Assembly: GCF_044748305.1 (NCBI RefSeq)
Contig: NZ_JBIVFT010000002.1
Span: 434,001-498,000 of the forward strand
Direction: 5' to 3'
Length of the DNA stretch: 64,000 nt
Origin: Arthrobacter_E sp044748305
GTDB lineage: Bacteria; Actinomycetota; Actinomycetes; Actinomycetales; Micrococcaceae
Shown: piece after piece, positions 33,301-41,942 of the stretch
Layout: the number at the start of each line of letters is the position of its first letter
Numbering within the stretch: position 1 is the stretch's first letter
The notes under the pieces: model-generated
Told to the model about the DNA's origin: nothing
Database searches by the model: none
Seen by the model: the letters and a program-made list of their open reading frames with translations, nothing else
Translations under genes and position numbers: made by a program

Positions 33301-34545
33301 ATGGACTTCCCCGAAGTCGCCATCACCGGCCTGGGCGCCATCACTCCCCTCGGCCCCGACGTCACCTCAAGCTGGACGGCCTTCCTGGCCGGCGAGTCCG
33401 GACTGCAGACTTTGAAGCTGCCCGGCTTGGCGGAATCCGGTCTCCCACCTCAGGTCGCCGGAAGGATGGTCGTGGACCCTGGGACCCTGCTGGATCCGGT
33501 ACAGGCCAAGCGCCTCGACCGTTCGCAGCAGGCCGCACTGGTCGCCACAGCGGAGGCCTGGACCGACGCCGGCGCACCGGACCTCGACGCCGGCCGCCTG
33601 GCGGTCGCCATCGGCACCGGTATCGGAGGTGTCGAAACGCTGCTCGGACAGGACGACGTACTGGAGGGCCAAGGAGCGCGCCGCGTCTCTCCACGCACCA
33701 TCCCCATGCTCATGCCCAATGCCGCGGCGGCGACCGTCAGCATCCAGTACGGTGCCATGGGCGGTTCGTACACCCCCGTATCCGCCTGCTCTTCCGGGGC
33801 CGAAGCGATCGCACTCGGTGCCCGGCTCATCCGCGCCGGAGAAGCGGACGTCGTCATCGCGGGCGGCACCGAAGCCGCCATCACTCCGATCACGGTGGCC
33901 GGATTCGCCCAGACCCGGGCTCTGGCAGGTCCGGGGACGGACCCGGCCTCAGCCTCACGGCCGTTCGCCTCAGATCGCGGGGGCTTCGTCCTCGCCGAGG
34001 GCGCCGCCGTCGTCATCCTGGAACGGGCCGATCACGCACGGGCGCGGGGCGCACACATCCATGCCATGCTCGCAGGGGCCGGCATCACCTCCGATGCGCA
34101 CCACATCACGGCGCCGGCTCCCGACGGTTCGGGCCAGATCGCAGCGATGCGCAAGGCCTTGGCCCAGGCGGGGCTCGTCCCTGAGCAGATCAGTCACATC
34201 AACGCGCACGCCACGGGCACACCGGTCGGTGACAGCGGCGAGGCGCGAGCGATCCATGATGTGTTCGGCCGAACCACGGTCACGGCGCCCAAGGCGGCGT
34301 TCGGACACCTCTTCGGGGCGGCCGGAGCCCTCGAGGCACTGCTCGCCGTCCTCAGCGTGGAACACGGCGTCGTCCCGCCGACGCGGAATCTCACTGAGCA
34401 CGACGCCGATCCGGCGATCGAACTGGACATCGCCGTCGAACGCCGCGATCTTCCTCAGCCCGCGGTACTCAGCAATTCATTCGGATTCGGAGGGCAGAAC
34501 GTCTCCCTCGTCATCACGACCGCTCCCCGCGGCGCGCAGGAGTAG
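33301..34545 (+). CDS. Beta-ketoacyl-ACP synthase II-like condensing enzyme
   Basis: A 414-residue thiolase-fold enzyme that condenses malonyl-ACP with an acyl primer. The full Cys-His-His triad is present: Cys163 in VSACSSGAE, His303 in HINAHATGTPVGD and His336 in KAAFGHLFGAAG; C-terminal SNSFGFGGQN is standard. It resembles FabF but stands alone, without acpP, fabD or fabH neighbours, and is controlled by a divergent TetR. That suggests an inducible or specialised role such as membrane-lipid adjustment. The ATG at 33301 has GAAAGG 8 nt upstream; a GTG at 33292 is too close to that site. Confidence 0.92.
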   Translation: MDFPEVAITGLGAITPLGPDVTSSWTAFLAGESGLQTLKLPGLAESGLPPQVAGRMVVDPGTLLDPVQAKRLDRSQQAALVATAEAWTDAGAPDLDAGRLAVAIGTGIGGVETLLGQDDVLEGQGARRVSPRTIPMLMPNAAAATVSIQYGAMGGSYTPVSACSSGAEAIALGARLIRAGEADVVIAGGTEAAITPITVAGFAQTRALAGPGTDPASASRPFASDRGGFVLAEGAAVVILERADHARARGAHIHAMLAGAGITSDAHHITAPAPDGSGQIAAMRKALAQAGLVPEQISHINAHATGTPVGDSGEARAIHDVFGRTTVTAPKAAFGHLFGAAGALEALLAVLSVEHGVVPPTRNLTEHDADPAIELDIAVERRDLPQPAVLSNSFGFGGQNVSLVITTAPRGAQE

Positions 34546-34623
34546 TCCTCCTCGGCGCCCCCGGACCGCGATGTCCGAATATCGCCAGTGCATGGCCGTG
34601 ACACGGAGGACACTGGAGTCTGT

Positions 34624-34657
34624 GGCATGGTGGCAGGCCAACGGGCCCCACCATGCC
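34624..34657. terminator. Hairpin between the KAS gene and the EamA gene
   Basis: GGCATGGTGG (34624-34633) and CCACCATGCC (34648-34657) are exactly complementary, with an inner GGCC pairing. It lies in the 168-bp gap after the KAS-II-like gene. No T-run follows. Apart from this I see nothing in the gap except the ribosome site of the next gene. Confidence 0.4.
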
Positions 34658-34713
34658 GGACACATCGTCCACGCCGTGAGCTCCCGGCTCCTGGAGCACG
34701 GAGACCGCGAAAC

Positions 34714-35688
34714 ATGATGGCCCGATTCAGAGCGGCACCCTCTGCCGCAGTGCTCAGTCAATTCCTCATGCTGGCGCTGGCCTGGGGTTCCAGCTTTCTG
34801 TTCATCAAGATCGCCCTGGAGGGACTCTCGCCGTCCCAGGTGGTCTTGGGACGGCTGCTGGCGGGTGCCATGGCTCTACTGGCCGTGACGGCGGTGACCA
34901 GGCAGCGGCTGCCGCGCGATCCGGCGATATGGGGGCATCTGGCGGTCGTCTCGGTCCTGCTCTGCGTCGTGCCGTTCTCCCTGTTCAGCTGGGCCGAGCT
35001 GCATGTTCCGTCCGGGCTTGCCAGCATCTACAACGCGACGACGCCGCTGATGACGCTGCTGGTCGCATCCGTTGCACTGCCCGAGGAGCGCCCGAACCGC
35101 AGCAAGCTCGCAGGCCTGCTGCTTGGATTCATCGGCGTCGTGGTTGTCCTCGGGCCTTGGCGCGGACTTTCCAGAGGTGAGGGCCTGGCTCAGGCAGCCT
35201 GCCTGCTCGCCACCCTGTCCTATGGGCTGGCCTTCGTCTACCTGCGGCGGTTCGTCTCGCCGCGCGGTTTACCCGCGCTGCCGGTGGCGACCGTGCAGGT
35301 CGGGCTCGGGGCCGTCATCATGCTGGTGCTCGCCCCGCTGACCGCCACGGATCCGGTTCACCTGTCGTGGCCCGTGGTGCTCAGCGTTGCAGCTCTTGGC
35401 ATCGCAGGAACCGGGCTGGCCTATCTGTGGAACACGAACGTCGTGGCCGCCTGGGGCGCCACCAATGCGTCAACCGTCACATACCTCACCCCGGTGGTGG
35501 GCGTGGCCTTGGGAATCGCGGTGCTCGGTGAATCCGTCTCCTGGAATGAGCCGCTGGGGGCCGTGGTCGTCGTGGCCGGCATCGCCCTCAGCCAGGGACG
35601 CATCTCCTTCGGACACCGCTCTACGACCGATACGGCCTCGGCGGCTCTTCCGGCGGCCCGAACGGGGCCAGGTCGATCCAAGCTGTGA
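34714..35688 (+). CDS. EamA/DMT-family transporter
   Basis: A 324-residue permease with about ten hydrophobic segments arranged as two EamA repeats. The first repeat has ALAWGSSFLFIKIALEGLSPSQVVLGRLL, the usual entry of this family, and the second repeat ends in a TPVVGVALGIAVLGESVSWNE segment. The C-terminus is a ~35-residue cytoplasmic tail. The start is the first of two adjacent ATGs, with GGAG 10 nt upstream. Substrates of this family are amino acids, metabolites or drugs; none can be inferred here. It is probably transcribed separately from the KAS gene. Confidence 0.88.
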   Translation: MMARFRAAPSAAVLSQFLMLALAWGSSFLFIKIALEGLSPSQVVLGRLLAGAMALLAVTAVTRQRLPRDPAIWGHLAVVSVLLCVVPFSLFSWAELHVPSGLASIYNATTPLMTLLVASVALPEERPNRSKLAGLLLGFIGVVVVLGPWRGLSRGEGLAQAACLLATLSYGLAFVYLRRFVSPRGLPALPVATVQVGLGAVIMLVLAPLTATDPVHLSWPVVLSVAALGIAGTGLAYLWNTNVVAAWGATNASTVTYLTPVVGVALGIAVLGESVSWNEPLGAVVVVAGIALSQGRISFGHRSTTDTASAALPAARTGPGRSKL

Positions 35689-35752
35689 ACGACACGCGAA
35701 CCCCGGACAGGGTGAGCGCGGACTCGTATCCTCTCGGCGATCGGCGCTGCGC

Positions 35753-36577
35753 TCACTCCCGCGTGCCGGCGTGCTCACGCAGATACCGCAGCTGCGCCGC
35801 GATGCTCAGCCGCGCCGCAGGCAGCACCCCGTTCGGCACGTCCGGATACACACGCGCCGTCACGGCGTCGACGTCGTCACCCAGCTGCGCGACGGCGGTC
35901 CGCACCTCCGCGAGACGGGCAAGGCGGTGCGCCCGGTATTCATTCACGACGGCGGCCAGTCCGGCACCCAGTCCGCCGTGCGCCGGCAGCACCCGGGTGC
36001 CCGGGTTCGACGCCGCGAGCCCGGCCAGCCTCTCAAGGCTCCCGAGGTAGTTCCTCAGCGACCCATCGGGGTGATCCAGCATGGTGGTTCCGGCGCCCAG
36101 GATCGTATCCCCGCTCAGCAGGTAGCTCCCCCGCTCCCCCGTCCAGTGGAAACTGAGTGAATCAGAGGTGTGCCCGGGCGTCGACACAACCCGCAACTCA
36201 CCCGCCGGCCCGAGCGTCTCGCCGTCGCGCAGGGGCGCGCCCGAGCGGCAGAACCCGGCGGCGGCCGCGCGCACGGGTGCACCGCTCAGTTCATGTAGGC
36301 GGTCGACTCCGGCGGTATGGTCCGCGTGCCGATGTGTCACAAGGACCGTAGCCGGACTGACTCCGGCCAGCAGCGCGAGATGTCGTTCGTCCTCGGGCCC
36401 GGGATCGACCACGAGGCACTCACCATCGGCTCCCAGCACATAAGACTGAGTTCCGTTCAGGCTCATCGGTCCAGGGTTCGGAGCCAGAAGCACCCGAACT
36501 CCAGGGGCGACGGCCACGAGGCGGCCAGGGGTCAGGTCCGTACCGGCCCAGGGCAATGGACGGCTTTCAAGCGGCAT
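35753..36577 (-). CDS. Metallo-beta-lactamase-fold hydrolase
   Basis: A 274-residue zinc hydrolase resembling glyoxalase-II-like enzymes. The metal motif HxHxDH is THRHADHTAG (residues ~81-90), with further ligands in STPGHTSDSLSFHW and LSGDTILGAGTT, and a late His in LPAHGGLG. The substrate is unknown; thioesters and small esters are common. It converges with the EamA gene, separated by 64 nt. A repeated hairpin (36601-36651) lies just upstream of its start, at the 3' side of ilvE. Confidence 0.87.
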   Translation of the reverse strand: MPLESRPLPWAGTDLTPGRLVAVAPGVRVLLAPNPGPMSLNGTQSYVLGADGECLVVDPGPEDERHLALLAGVSPATVLVTHRHADHTAGVDRLHELSGAPVRAAAAGFCRSGAPLRDGETLGPAGELRVVSTPGHTSDSLSFHWTGERGSYLLSGDTILGAGTTMLDHPDGSLRNYLGSLERLAGLAASNPGTRVLPAHGGLGAGLAAVVNEYRAHRLARLAEVRTAVAQLGDDVDAVTARVYPDVPNGVLPAARLSIAAQLRYLREHAGTRE

Positions 36578-36600
36578 GTGCCCAGCTTAACCGCCGCCAG

Positions 36601-36651
36601 GTGCACGCGAATGGCCGGTACCGGAGTCCGGTACCGGCCATTCGCGTGCAC
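36601..36651. repeat. Long perfect hairpin, family B copy 2
   Basis: Arms of 25 nt (36601-36625 and 36627-36651) are exactly complementary. The core ACGCGAATGGCCGGT is shared with 31620-31668. It lies 20 nt past the ilvE stop on the minus strand and may terminate ilvE. Confidence 0.8.
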
Positions 36652-36671
36652 ATGGCGGCGCGGAAAAGAAA

Positions 36672-37784
36672 TCAGGCGAGGCGGGTCAGCCAGCCGTGGG
36701 TGTCCTCGACGGCACCGGTCTGGATACCCAGCAGACGTTCGCGGATGGCCATGGTGACTTCGCCGGCCTTGGCATCCTCGCTGCCGATGTGCTCGGTCTC
36801 GTCCTTCAGCAAACCGATGGGCGTGATGACGGCAGCGGTGCCGCAGGCGAACACTTCGGCGATCTCCCCGGAGGCCACGCCGTCGCGCCACTCGTCCAGG
36901 GTGATCTTCCGTTCGGTCACCTCGCGGCCCATCTCCTGCGCCACGGTGATGATCGAAGAGCGGGTGACGCCTTCCAAGATGGTGCCCGAAAGTGCCGGAG
37001 TGACGAGGGATCCGTCCTTCAGCACGAAGAAGACATTCATGCCGCCCAGCTCTTCCACGGCGTTGTCATTGAACGGGTCCAGGAAGAGGACCTGCTTGCA
37101 GCCGTTGGCCTCGGCCTCCATCTGGGCGATGAGCGACGCCGCATAGTTGCCGCCGCACTTGGCCGCACCGGTGCCGCCGCGGCCGGCGCGGGCGTACTGA
37201 CGGGAGATCCAGATGGACACGGGCTTGAGCTCGCCGCCGAAGTAGTTCCCGGCGGGCGAGGCGATCACACGGAAGGAGACCTCGTGCGCGGGACGGACGC
37301 CCAGGAACGCCTCGGTCGCGATCATGAACGGACGCAGGTAGAGCGCCTCACCGTCACCGGAGGGAACCCAAGCAGAGTCCTCGGCGACCAGGCGCTTGAT
37401 GGCCTCGACGAAGATCTCCTCCGGGAGCTGCGGCAGGGCGAGACGCTCCGCGGACTTGTTCAGTCGGCGGGCGTTCGCATCCGGACGGAAGGTCCAGACG
37501 GAACCGTCCGCGTGCCGGTAGGCCTTGAGGCCTTCGAAGATCTCCTGGCCATAGTGCAGGACGCTGGCGGCCGGGTCCAGGCTGATCGGCCCGTAAGGCT
37601 CCACACGGGCGTCATGCCAGCCGCCCTTGCCATCCTCGCCGACGGTGTAGTCGACGACGGCGGTGTGGTCGGTGAAGTAATTGCCGAATCCCGGGTTCTC
37701 CAGAATCGCAGCGCGTTCCTCAGCGGTCTTCGGGGTCTCCGAGCGCTGGATGGTGAAGGTGACGTCCTGTGCCGTCGCAGTCAT
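36672..37784 (-). CDS. ilvE: Branched-chain amino-acid aminotransferase
   Basis: A 370-residue PLP enzyme (fold type IV) doing the last transamination to Val, Ile and Leu. Signatures: LHYGQEIFEGLKAYR, RPDANARRLNKSAERLALP, CGGNYAASLIAQMEAEANGCKQVLFLD with the PLP region, and LDEWRDGVASGEIAEVFACGTAAVITPIG. Length suits the long actinobacterial/eukaryote-like type. It follows leuB after 87 nt on the same strand, with GGAGGA ahead of the ATG, so the two are likely one transcript. Confidence 0.95.
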   Translation of the reverse strand: MTATAQDVTFTIQRSETPKTAEERAAILENPGFGNYFTDHTAVVDYTVGEDGKGGWHDARVEPYGPISLDPAASVLHYGQEIFEGLKAYRHADGSVWTFRPDANARRLNKSAERLALPQLPEEIFVEAIKRLVAEDSAWVPSGDGEALYLRPFMIATEAFLGVRPAHEVSFRVIASPAGNYFGGELKPVSIWISRQYARAGRGGTGAAKCGGNYAASLIAQMEAEANGCKQVLFLDPFNDNAVEELGGMNVFFVLKDGSLVTPALSGTILEGVTRSSIITVAQEMGREVTERKITLDEWRDGVASGEIAEVFACGTAAVITPIGLLKDETEHIGSEDAKAGEVTMAIRERLLGIQTGAVEDTHGWLTRLA

Positions 37785-37871
37785 GATTCCTCCAAAAGGT
37801 ACCGCCGGTGCGGCGCCTTGCTCATCGCTGAGGGGACGCCTGCGGCGGCTGGTGAGTTGTCCTTGTCAAGC

Positions 37872-38933
37872 TTACGCTTCGCGGACGGCTGCGGTGATGG
37901 CCTCGCCGATCTCACGCGTGGTGCGAGCAGCACCCGTGCGGGATTCGACGTCGGCGACCACGGCCGTCTCGATGCGTCGGGCCGCCTCGTGATGGCCCAG
38001 GTGATCGAGCAGGAGCGCGGCGGAGAGGATGGCCGCCGTGGGGTCCGCTTTCTGCTGGCCGGCGATGTCGGGCGCCGAACCGTGCACGGGTTCGAACATG
38101 GAGGGTGCGGTGCGGTCCATGTTGATGTTCCCGGACGCCGCCAGGCCGATGCCACCCGTGACGGCAGCGGCGAGATCGGTGAGGATGTCACCGAAGAGGT
38201 TGTCCGTGACGATCACGTCGAAGCGGGCCGGGTCCGTGACCAGGAAGATCGTGGCCGCATCGACGTGCAGGTAGTCGTGGCTGACCTCAGGGAATTCCTG
38301 GGCGACAGCCTCGACGGTGCGCTTCCACAAGTGCCCTGCGAACACCAGGACGTTGTGTTTGTGCACGAGGGTGAGCTTCTTGCGCGGGCGCTGGCTGGCG
38401 CGGCGGAAGGCGTCGCGGACCACGCGCTCCACGCCGTGCGCCGTGTTGAGGGAGACCTCGGTGGCCACTTCGTGCGGGGTGCCCGCACGAAGGGTGCCGC
38501 CGTTGCCTACATAAGGGCCTTCGGTTCCTTCGCGGACCACCACGAAATCGATCTCCCCGGGGTTCGCCAGAGGGCTTCCCACTGTGCCGTACAGGCGTGA
38601 GGGGCGCAGGTTCACGTAGTGGTCCAGGGAGAAGCGCAGCTTCAGCAGCAGTTCGCGTTCGATCAGACCGGACGGGATCCGGGTGTCACCCGGTGCAGCA
38701 CCGATGGCGCCGAACAGGATGGCCTCGCGGGTCTTCAGATCTTCCAGCACGTTCTCCGGCAGGGTCTCGCCGGTCTCAAGCCAGTGCTGGGCGCCCAGGG
38801 TGTAGTGGGTGGGCGTCACCTCGACACCGTCGCGTGCGACGGCGGCGGTGAGCACCTTGAGAGCCTCGGCCGTGACTTCAGGGCCGATGCCGTCGCCGGG
38901 GATGACTGCCAGATCGATGCTGCTCGCGCTCAT
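37872..38933 (-). CDS. leuB: 3-isopropylmalate dehydrogenase
   Basis: A 353-residue NAD-dependent decarboxylating dehydrogenase (leucine pathway, third step). Seen are IPGDGIGPEV, RPSRLYGTVGSPLANPGEIDFVVVREGTEGPYVG, TLVHKHNVL with the catalytic Lys, VTDNLFGDILTDLAA and MFEPVHGSAPDIAG. The ATG at 38933 was chosen from the family N-terminus. A perfect 12-bp-arm palindrome lies 22 nt upstream, and a histidine-kinase gene is divergent. Confidence 0.96.
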   Translation of the reverse strand: MSASSIDLAVIPGDGIGPEVTAEALKVLTAAVARDGVEVTPTHYTLGAQHWLETGETLPENVLEDLKTREAILFGAIGAAPGDTRIPSGLIERELLLKLRFSLDHYVNLRPSRLYGTVGSPLANPGEIDFVVVREGTEGPYVGNGGTLRAGTPHEVATEVSLNTAHGVERVVRDAFRRASQRPRKKLTLVHKHNVLVFAGHLWKRTVEAVAQEFPEVSHDYLHVDAATIFLVTDPARFDVIVTDNLFGDILTDLAAAVTGGIGLAASGNINMDRTAPSMFEPVHGSAPDIAGQQKADPTAAILSAALLLDHLGHHEAARRIETAVVADVESRTGAARTTREIGEAITAAVREA

Positions 38934-38954
38934 GATTCCACTGTGCCAGCGCAT

Positions 38955-38986
38955 CCAGAATATGAGCAACGCATCTCATATTCTGG
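38955..38986. promoter_or_regulatory. Palindrome upstream of leuB, operator candidate
   Basis: CCAGAATATGAG (38955-38966) and CTCATATTCTGG (38975-38986) are exactly complementary across 8 nt. The right half includes CATCTCATATTC, close to sequences upstream of leuC and ilvB. It sits 22 nt before the leuB start in the promoter region, where a bound regulator would block or contact RNA polymerase. Confidence 0.65.
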
Positions 38987-39069
38987 ACAACCGTTCTCTG
39001 CGCCCACTCCTGTGATTTCCCACCGCGGTCTGAGGCGGGAGAGGCGCCCATGGCCTAAGGTCGTGAACG

Positions 39070-40296
39070 ATGGAATTCTGGCAGCGCATCAACACCTGGA
39101 CTCACGAACGCCCCTTCATGGTGGACGCGCTCGTGGCACTCCTCGTCACCCTCGGCGTGGAGGCGGTCTACCTGCTCTCCTTCCTGCCGTATCCCGGCAG
39201 CGAGGATCCCATGTACTCCAGCCGGATCTGGGGAGCATTCCTCAGCGTCCCGATGCTGGCCACCCTGGCTTGGCGCCGGACCCGTCCGCGCGCTGCGATG
39301 TGGGTCCTTGCGGCGCTCTGCGTGGCGAGCCTGTTCATCGAATACGACCTCGCCGGCGGCATCATCGCAGTCCCCTTCGTCATCTACGCCGCCGCGGCCT
39401 ACGGCAAGCGCTGGGACGGCCGTTTCTCCCTCATGCTCGGGCTCCTCGGAGGCATCCTGCTGCCCGGGAAGATCCTGCTCCAGAATGTCAGCGACTACTC
39501 CCGCGGTGAGCTGCTCGGCGTCGGGCTCGTCTCCGTGACTTTGTGGATGGTCGTGCTGTTCTGCTGGACGCTCGGCGCGCTCACGCGGGCCCGGCGCCTC
39601 CGGATCCAGGCCATCGAAGACCGGGCGCGCCGGCTCGAAGTCGAGAACCAGCACGAGCGGGCCCTCGCCGCCGCCGACGAGCGGGCGCATATCGCCCGCG
39701 AGATGCACGACATCGTGGCGCATTCCCTCTCCGTCATCATCACGCAGGCCGACGGAGGACGCTACGCCGCCGTCGCCGATCCGGAAATGGGGCGACAGGC
39801 TCTGGAGACGATCGCGCAGACCGGCAGGTCCTCCCTCGCGGAGATGCGACGGCTGCTCGGGGTCCTGCGCCAGGAACAGGAAGCCGACTACCGGCCCCAG
39901 CCCGGCCTGGAGGACATTCCCGATCTCGTCAACGACCTCCGCGCCAGCGGCCTGTCCGTGCTGCTCACGCAGGAAGGGGCTCCACGCAAGGAACTCCCTG
40001 CCGGGGCCGAACTCACGGCCTACCGGCTCATGCAGGAAGCATTGACGAACTGCCTCAAACACGCCGGGCCGGCGGCCTCGGTCGACGCACGGCTGAGCTG
40101 GACCGCCAAAGGCCTGGCGGTCTCCGTCCGCGACGACGGACGAGGCGCAGCGGCCGCCCCTCCCGGCCCCGGCGGAGGCAATGGTCTGCGCGGTATGAGC
40201 GAACGCGTGGCCCTCTACGATGGAACGGTGACGGCCCGGCCCCAGAGCGGCGGCGGCTTCACCGTGGAAGCCCTCATCCCCTATTCGGAGGCCTGA
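39070..40296 (+). CDS. Sensor histidine kinase (NarL/DesK class)
   Basis: A 408-residue membrane kinase. The first ~175 residues hold about five hydrophobic segments and no large extracellular domain, typical of intramembrane sensing. A short coiled linker leads to the HisKA_3 box REMHDIVAHSLSV with phospho-acceptor His213, then the HATPase domain with LMQEALTNCLKHAG and DDGRG, and GNGLRGMSERVALYDG near the end. The response regulator starts 6 nt later. Such pairs next to MacB-like ABC modules commonly sense envelope stress or peptides; that is inference here. Confidence 0.9.
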   Translation: MEFWQRINTWTHERPFMVDALVALLVTLGVEAVYLLSFLPYPGSEDPMYSSRIWGAFLSVPMLATLAWRRTRPRAAMWVLAALCVASLFIEYDLAGGIIAVPFVIYAAAAYGKRWDGRFSLMLGLLGGILLPGKILLQNVSDYSRGELLGVGLVSVTLWMVVLFCWTLGALTRARRLRIQAIEDRARRLEVENQHERALAAADERAHIAREMHDIVAHSLSVIITQADGGRYAAVADPEMGRQALETIAQTGRSSLAEMRRLLGVLRQEQEADYRPQPGLEDIPDLVNDLRASGLSVLLTQEGAPRKELPAGAELTAYRLMQEALTNCLKHAGPAASVDARLSWTAKGLAVSVRDDGRGAAAAPPGPGGGNGLRGMSERVALYDGTVTARPQSGGGFTVEALIPYSEA

Positions 40297-40302
40297 GCAA
40301 CA

Positions 40303-41016
40303 GTGCAGGAGAACAGCCCCATCCGCGTCGCCCTGGTCGACGATCAGCAACTCGTCAGATCCGGGTTCAGCATGCTGATCAACTCCCAGCCCGATCTGAC
40401 CGTGGTGGCACAGGCCTCGAATGGAATCGAAGCCCTGCAGGCGCTTGCCGCGACGGCGGCCGACGTCGTCCTCATGGACGTCCGGATGCCCGGGATGGAC
40501 GGTATCGAAGCCACCCGGCGTCTTCTGGAGGACTCTGCCCGGCAGCCGGACGGCTCTCAACGCTGCCAGCTCAAGGTGGTCGTCCTGACCACCTTCGACC
40601 TCGACGAGTACGCCCTGGAAGCGATCCAGGCGGGGGCGAGCGGCTTCCTCCTGAAAGATGCTCCCCCCGAGGAACTCCTGGAGGCCATCAGGACGGTGCA
40701 CCGGGGAGACGCCGTGATCGCGCCCTCCACCACCCGTCGCCTCCTGGACCATGTCGCCCCCATGCTGCGGCACAGCCAGCAGTCCGATGGCGCGCATCAA
40801 CAGGAACTCGATTCCCTCACGCCCCGCGAGCGCGAGGTATTCGAGATGATCGCCCAGGGCGACTCGAATCCTGAGATCGCCCAGAAGCTCTTCGTCTCCG
40901 AAGCCACGGTGAAGACCCACGTGGGCCACGTACTGGCCAAGATGCAGGCCCGTGACCGGGTGCAACTCGTGGTCATGGCCTACGAGACGGGTGTGGTCGT
41001 CCCGGGCGGCTCCTGA
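40303..41016 (+). CDS. LuxR/NarL-family response regulator
   Basis: A 237-residue two-domain regulator. The receiver has DDQ near residue 14, phospho-acceptor Asp59 in VLMDVRMPGMDGIEA, and a conserved Lys in GFLLKDA. The C-terminal LuxR HTH is LTPREREVFEMIAQGDSNPEIAQKLFVSEATVKTHVGHVLAKM. The GTG start is 6 nt after the kinase stop, so the two are co-expressed partners. It likely controls the ABC module 150 bp downstream. Confidence 0.92.
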   Translation: MQENSPIRVALVDDQQLVRSGFSMLINSQPDLTVVAQASNGIEALQALAATAADVVLMDVRMPGMDGIEATRRLLEDSARQPDGSQRCQLKVVVLTTFDLDEYALEAIQAGASGFLLKDAPPEELLEAIRTVHRGDAVIAPSTTRRLLDHVAPMLRHSQQSDGAHQQELDSLTPREREVFEMIAQGDSNPEIAQKLFVSEATVKTHVGHVLAKMQARDRVQLVVMAYETGVVVPGGS

Positions 41017-41070
41017 GCCTCCCTCCGCATGGCCGGGTTCCGTCCCCATCCTGGCTTCTCCCTGCCTGGG

Positions 41071-41098
41071 TTGATCCCGGCTCATTCCACGGTATGAG
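41071..41098 (+). promoter_or_regulatory. Putative promoter of the ABC module
   Basis: TTGATC (41071-41076) and TATGAG (41093-41098) are separated by 16 nt, a fair sigma-70-type pair, 68 nt before the ATPase start in the gap after the response regulator. Evidence is pattern only. Confidence 0.3.
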
Positions 41099-41165
41099 GG
41101 ATCCGCTCGCAAGAGCCTCCCGGAGTCCGATCCCCTGGACCCCGGGCCGGCCATAGCGTGGAACC

Positions 41166-41942
41166 ATGACCAGTTCACTCCCACTTTCACCCGTTCCTGC
41201 GGCTCCCCCGGCGAATGCCACCGCCGCGGTGAGCGCCCGTCACCTCGTCAAGAACTACGGCAAGGACGAGACCGCGGTCGCCGCCCTGCGTGACGTCAGC
41301 ATCGACGTCGAGCAGGGCCGCTTCACTGCGATCATGGGCCCCTCCGGCTCCGGCAAGTCGACGCTGATGCATCTCCTCGCCGGCCTCGACACCGCGGACT
41401 CCGGCACCATCCATCTCGGGGCCACGGAGATCACCGGTCTCAACGACACCCAGCTGACGACCTTGCGCCGCGACACCGTCGGCTTCGTCTTCCAGGCCTT
41501 CAACCTGGTGCCGACCCTGACCGCTGAACAGAACATCCTTCTGCCCATCGAGCTGGCGGGCGGCAAGCCCGACCTCGAGTGGTTCGACTTCATCGTCGGT
41601 GTCCTCGGCCTGCAGGACCGTCTCAAGCACCGGCCGCACGAGCTCAGCGGCGGTCAGCAGCAGCGCGTCGCCGTCGCACGCGCCCTCCTCACCCGCCCTC
41701 AGGTGCTCTTCGGGGATGAGCCCACCGGCAACCTGGACTCGCGGTCCGGAGCCGAGGTCCTCTCCCTCATGCGGCGGAGCACCAAGGAACTCGGGCAGAC
41801 CATCATCATGGTCACCCACGACCCGGTGGCCGCGAGCTACGCGGACCGCGTCGTCCTCATGAGTGACGGACAGATCGTCGGCCAGATCGAAGAGCCGACC
41901 GCGGAGAGCATCCTGGCTGCCATGAGTGAGCTGGGTGCCTGA
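41166..41942 (+). CDS. MacB/LolD-type ABC transporter ATPase
   Basis: A 258-residue ATP-binding subunit. Walker A GPSGSGKST near residue 57, Q-loop VFQAFNLVPTLTA, signature LSGGQQQRVAVARALL, Walker B VLFGDEPTGNLDS, and the switch His in VTHDPVAA. This pattern is the LolD/MacB/BceA group that partners FtsX-type permeases. Its stop overlaps the permease start (TGATG). Co-location with a two-component pair suggests a stress-induced export or mechanotransmission module. Confidence 0.92.
   Translation: MTSSLPLSPVPAAPPANATAAVSARHLVKNYGKDETAVAALRDVSIDVEQGRFTAIMGPSGSGKSTLMHLLAGLDTADSGTIHLGATEITGLNDTQLTTLRRDTVGFVFQAFNLVPTLTAEQNILLPIELAGGKPDLEWFDFIVGVLGLQDRLKHRPHELSGGQQQRVAVARALLTRPQVLFGDEPTGNLDSRSGAEVLSLMRRSTKELGQTIIMVTHDPVAASYADRVVLMSDGQIVGQIEEPTAESILAAMSELGA

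Noticed and set aside
39055..41190. 711-codon minus-strand frame opposite the kinase and response regulator
   Set aside because: Both sense genes have full catalytic motifs; the antisense frame has none.
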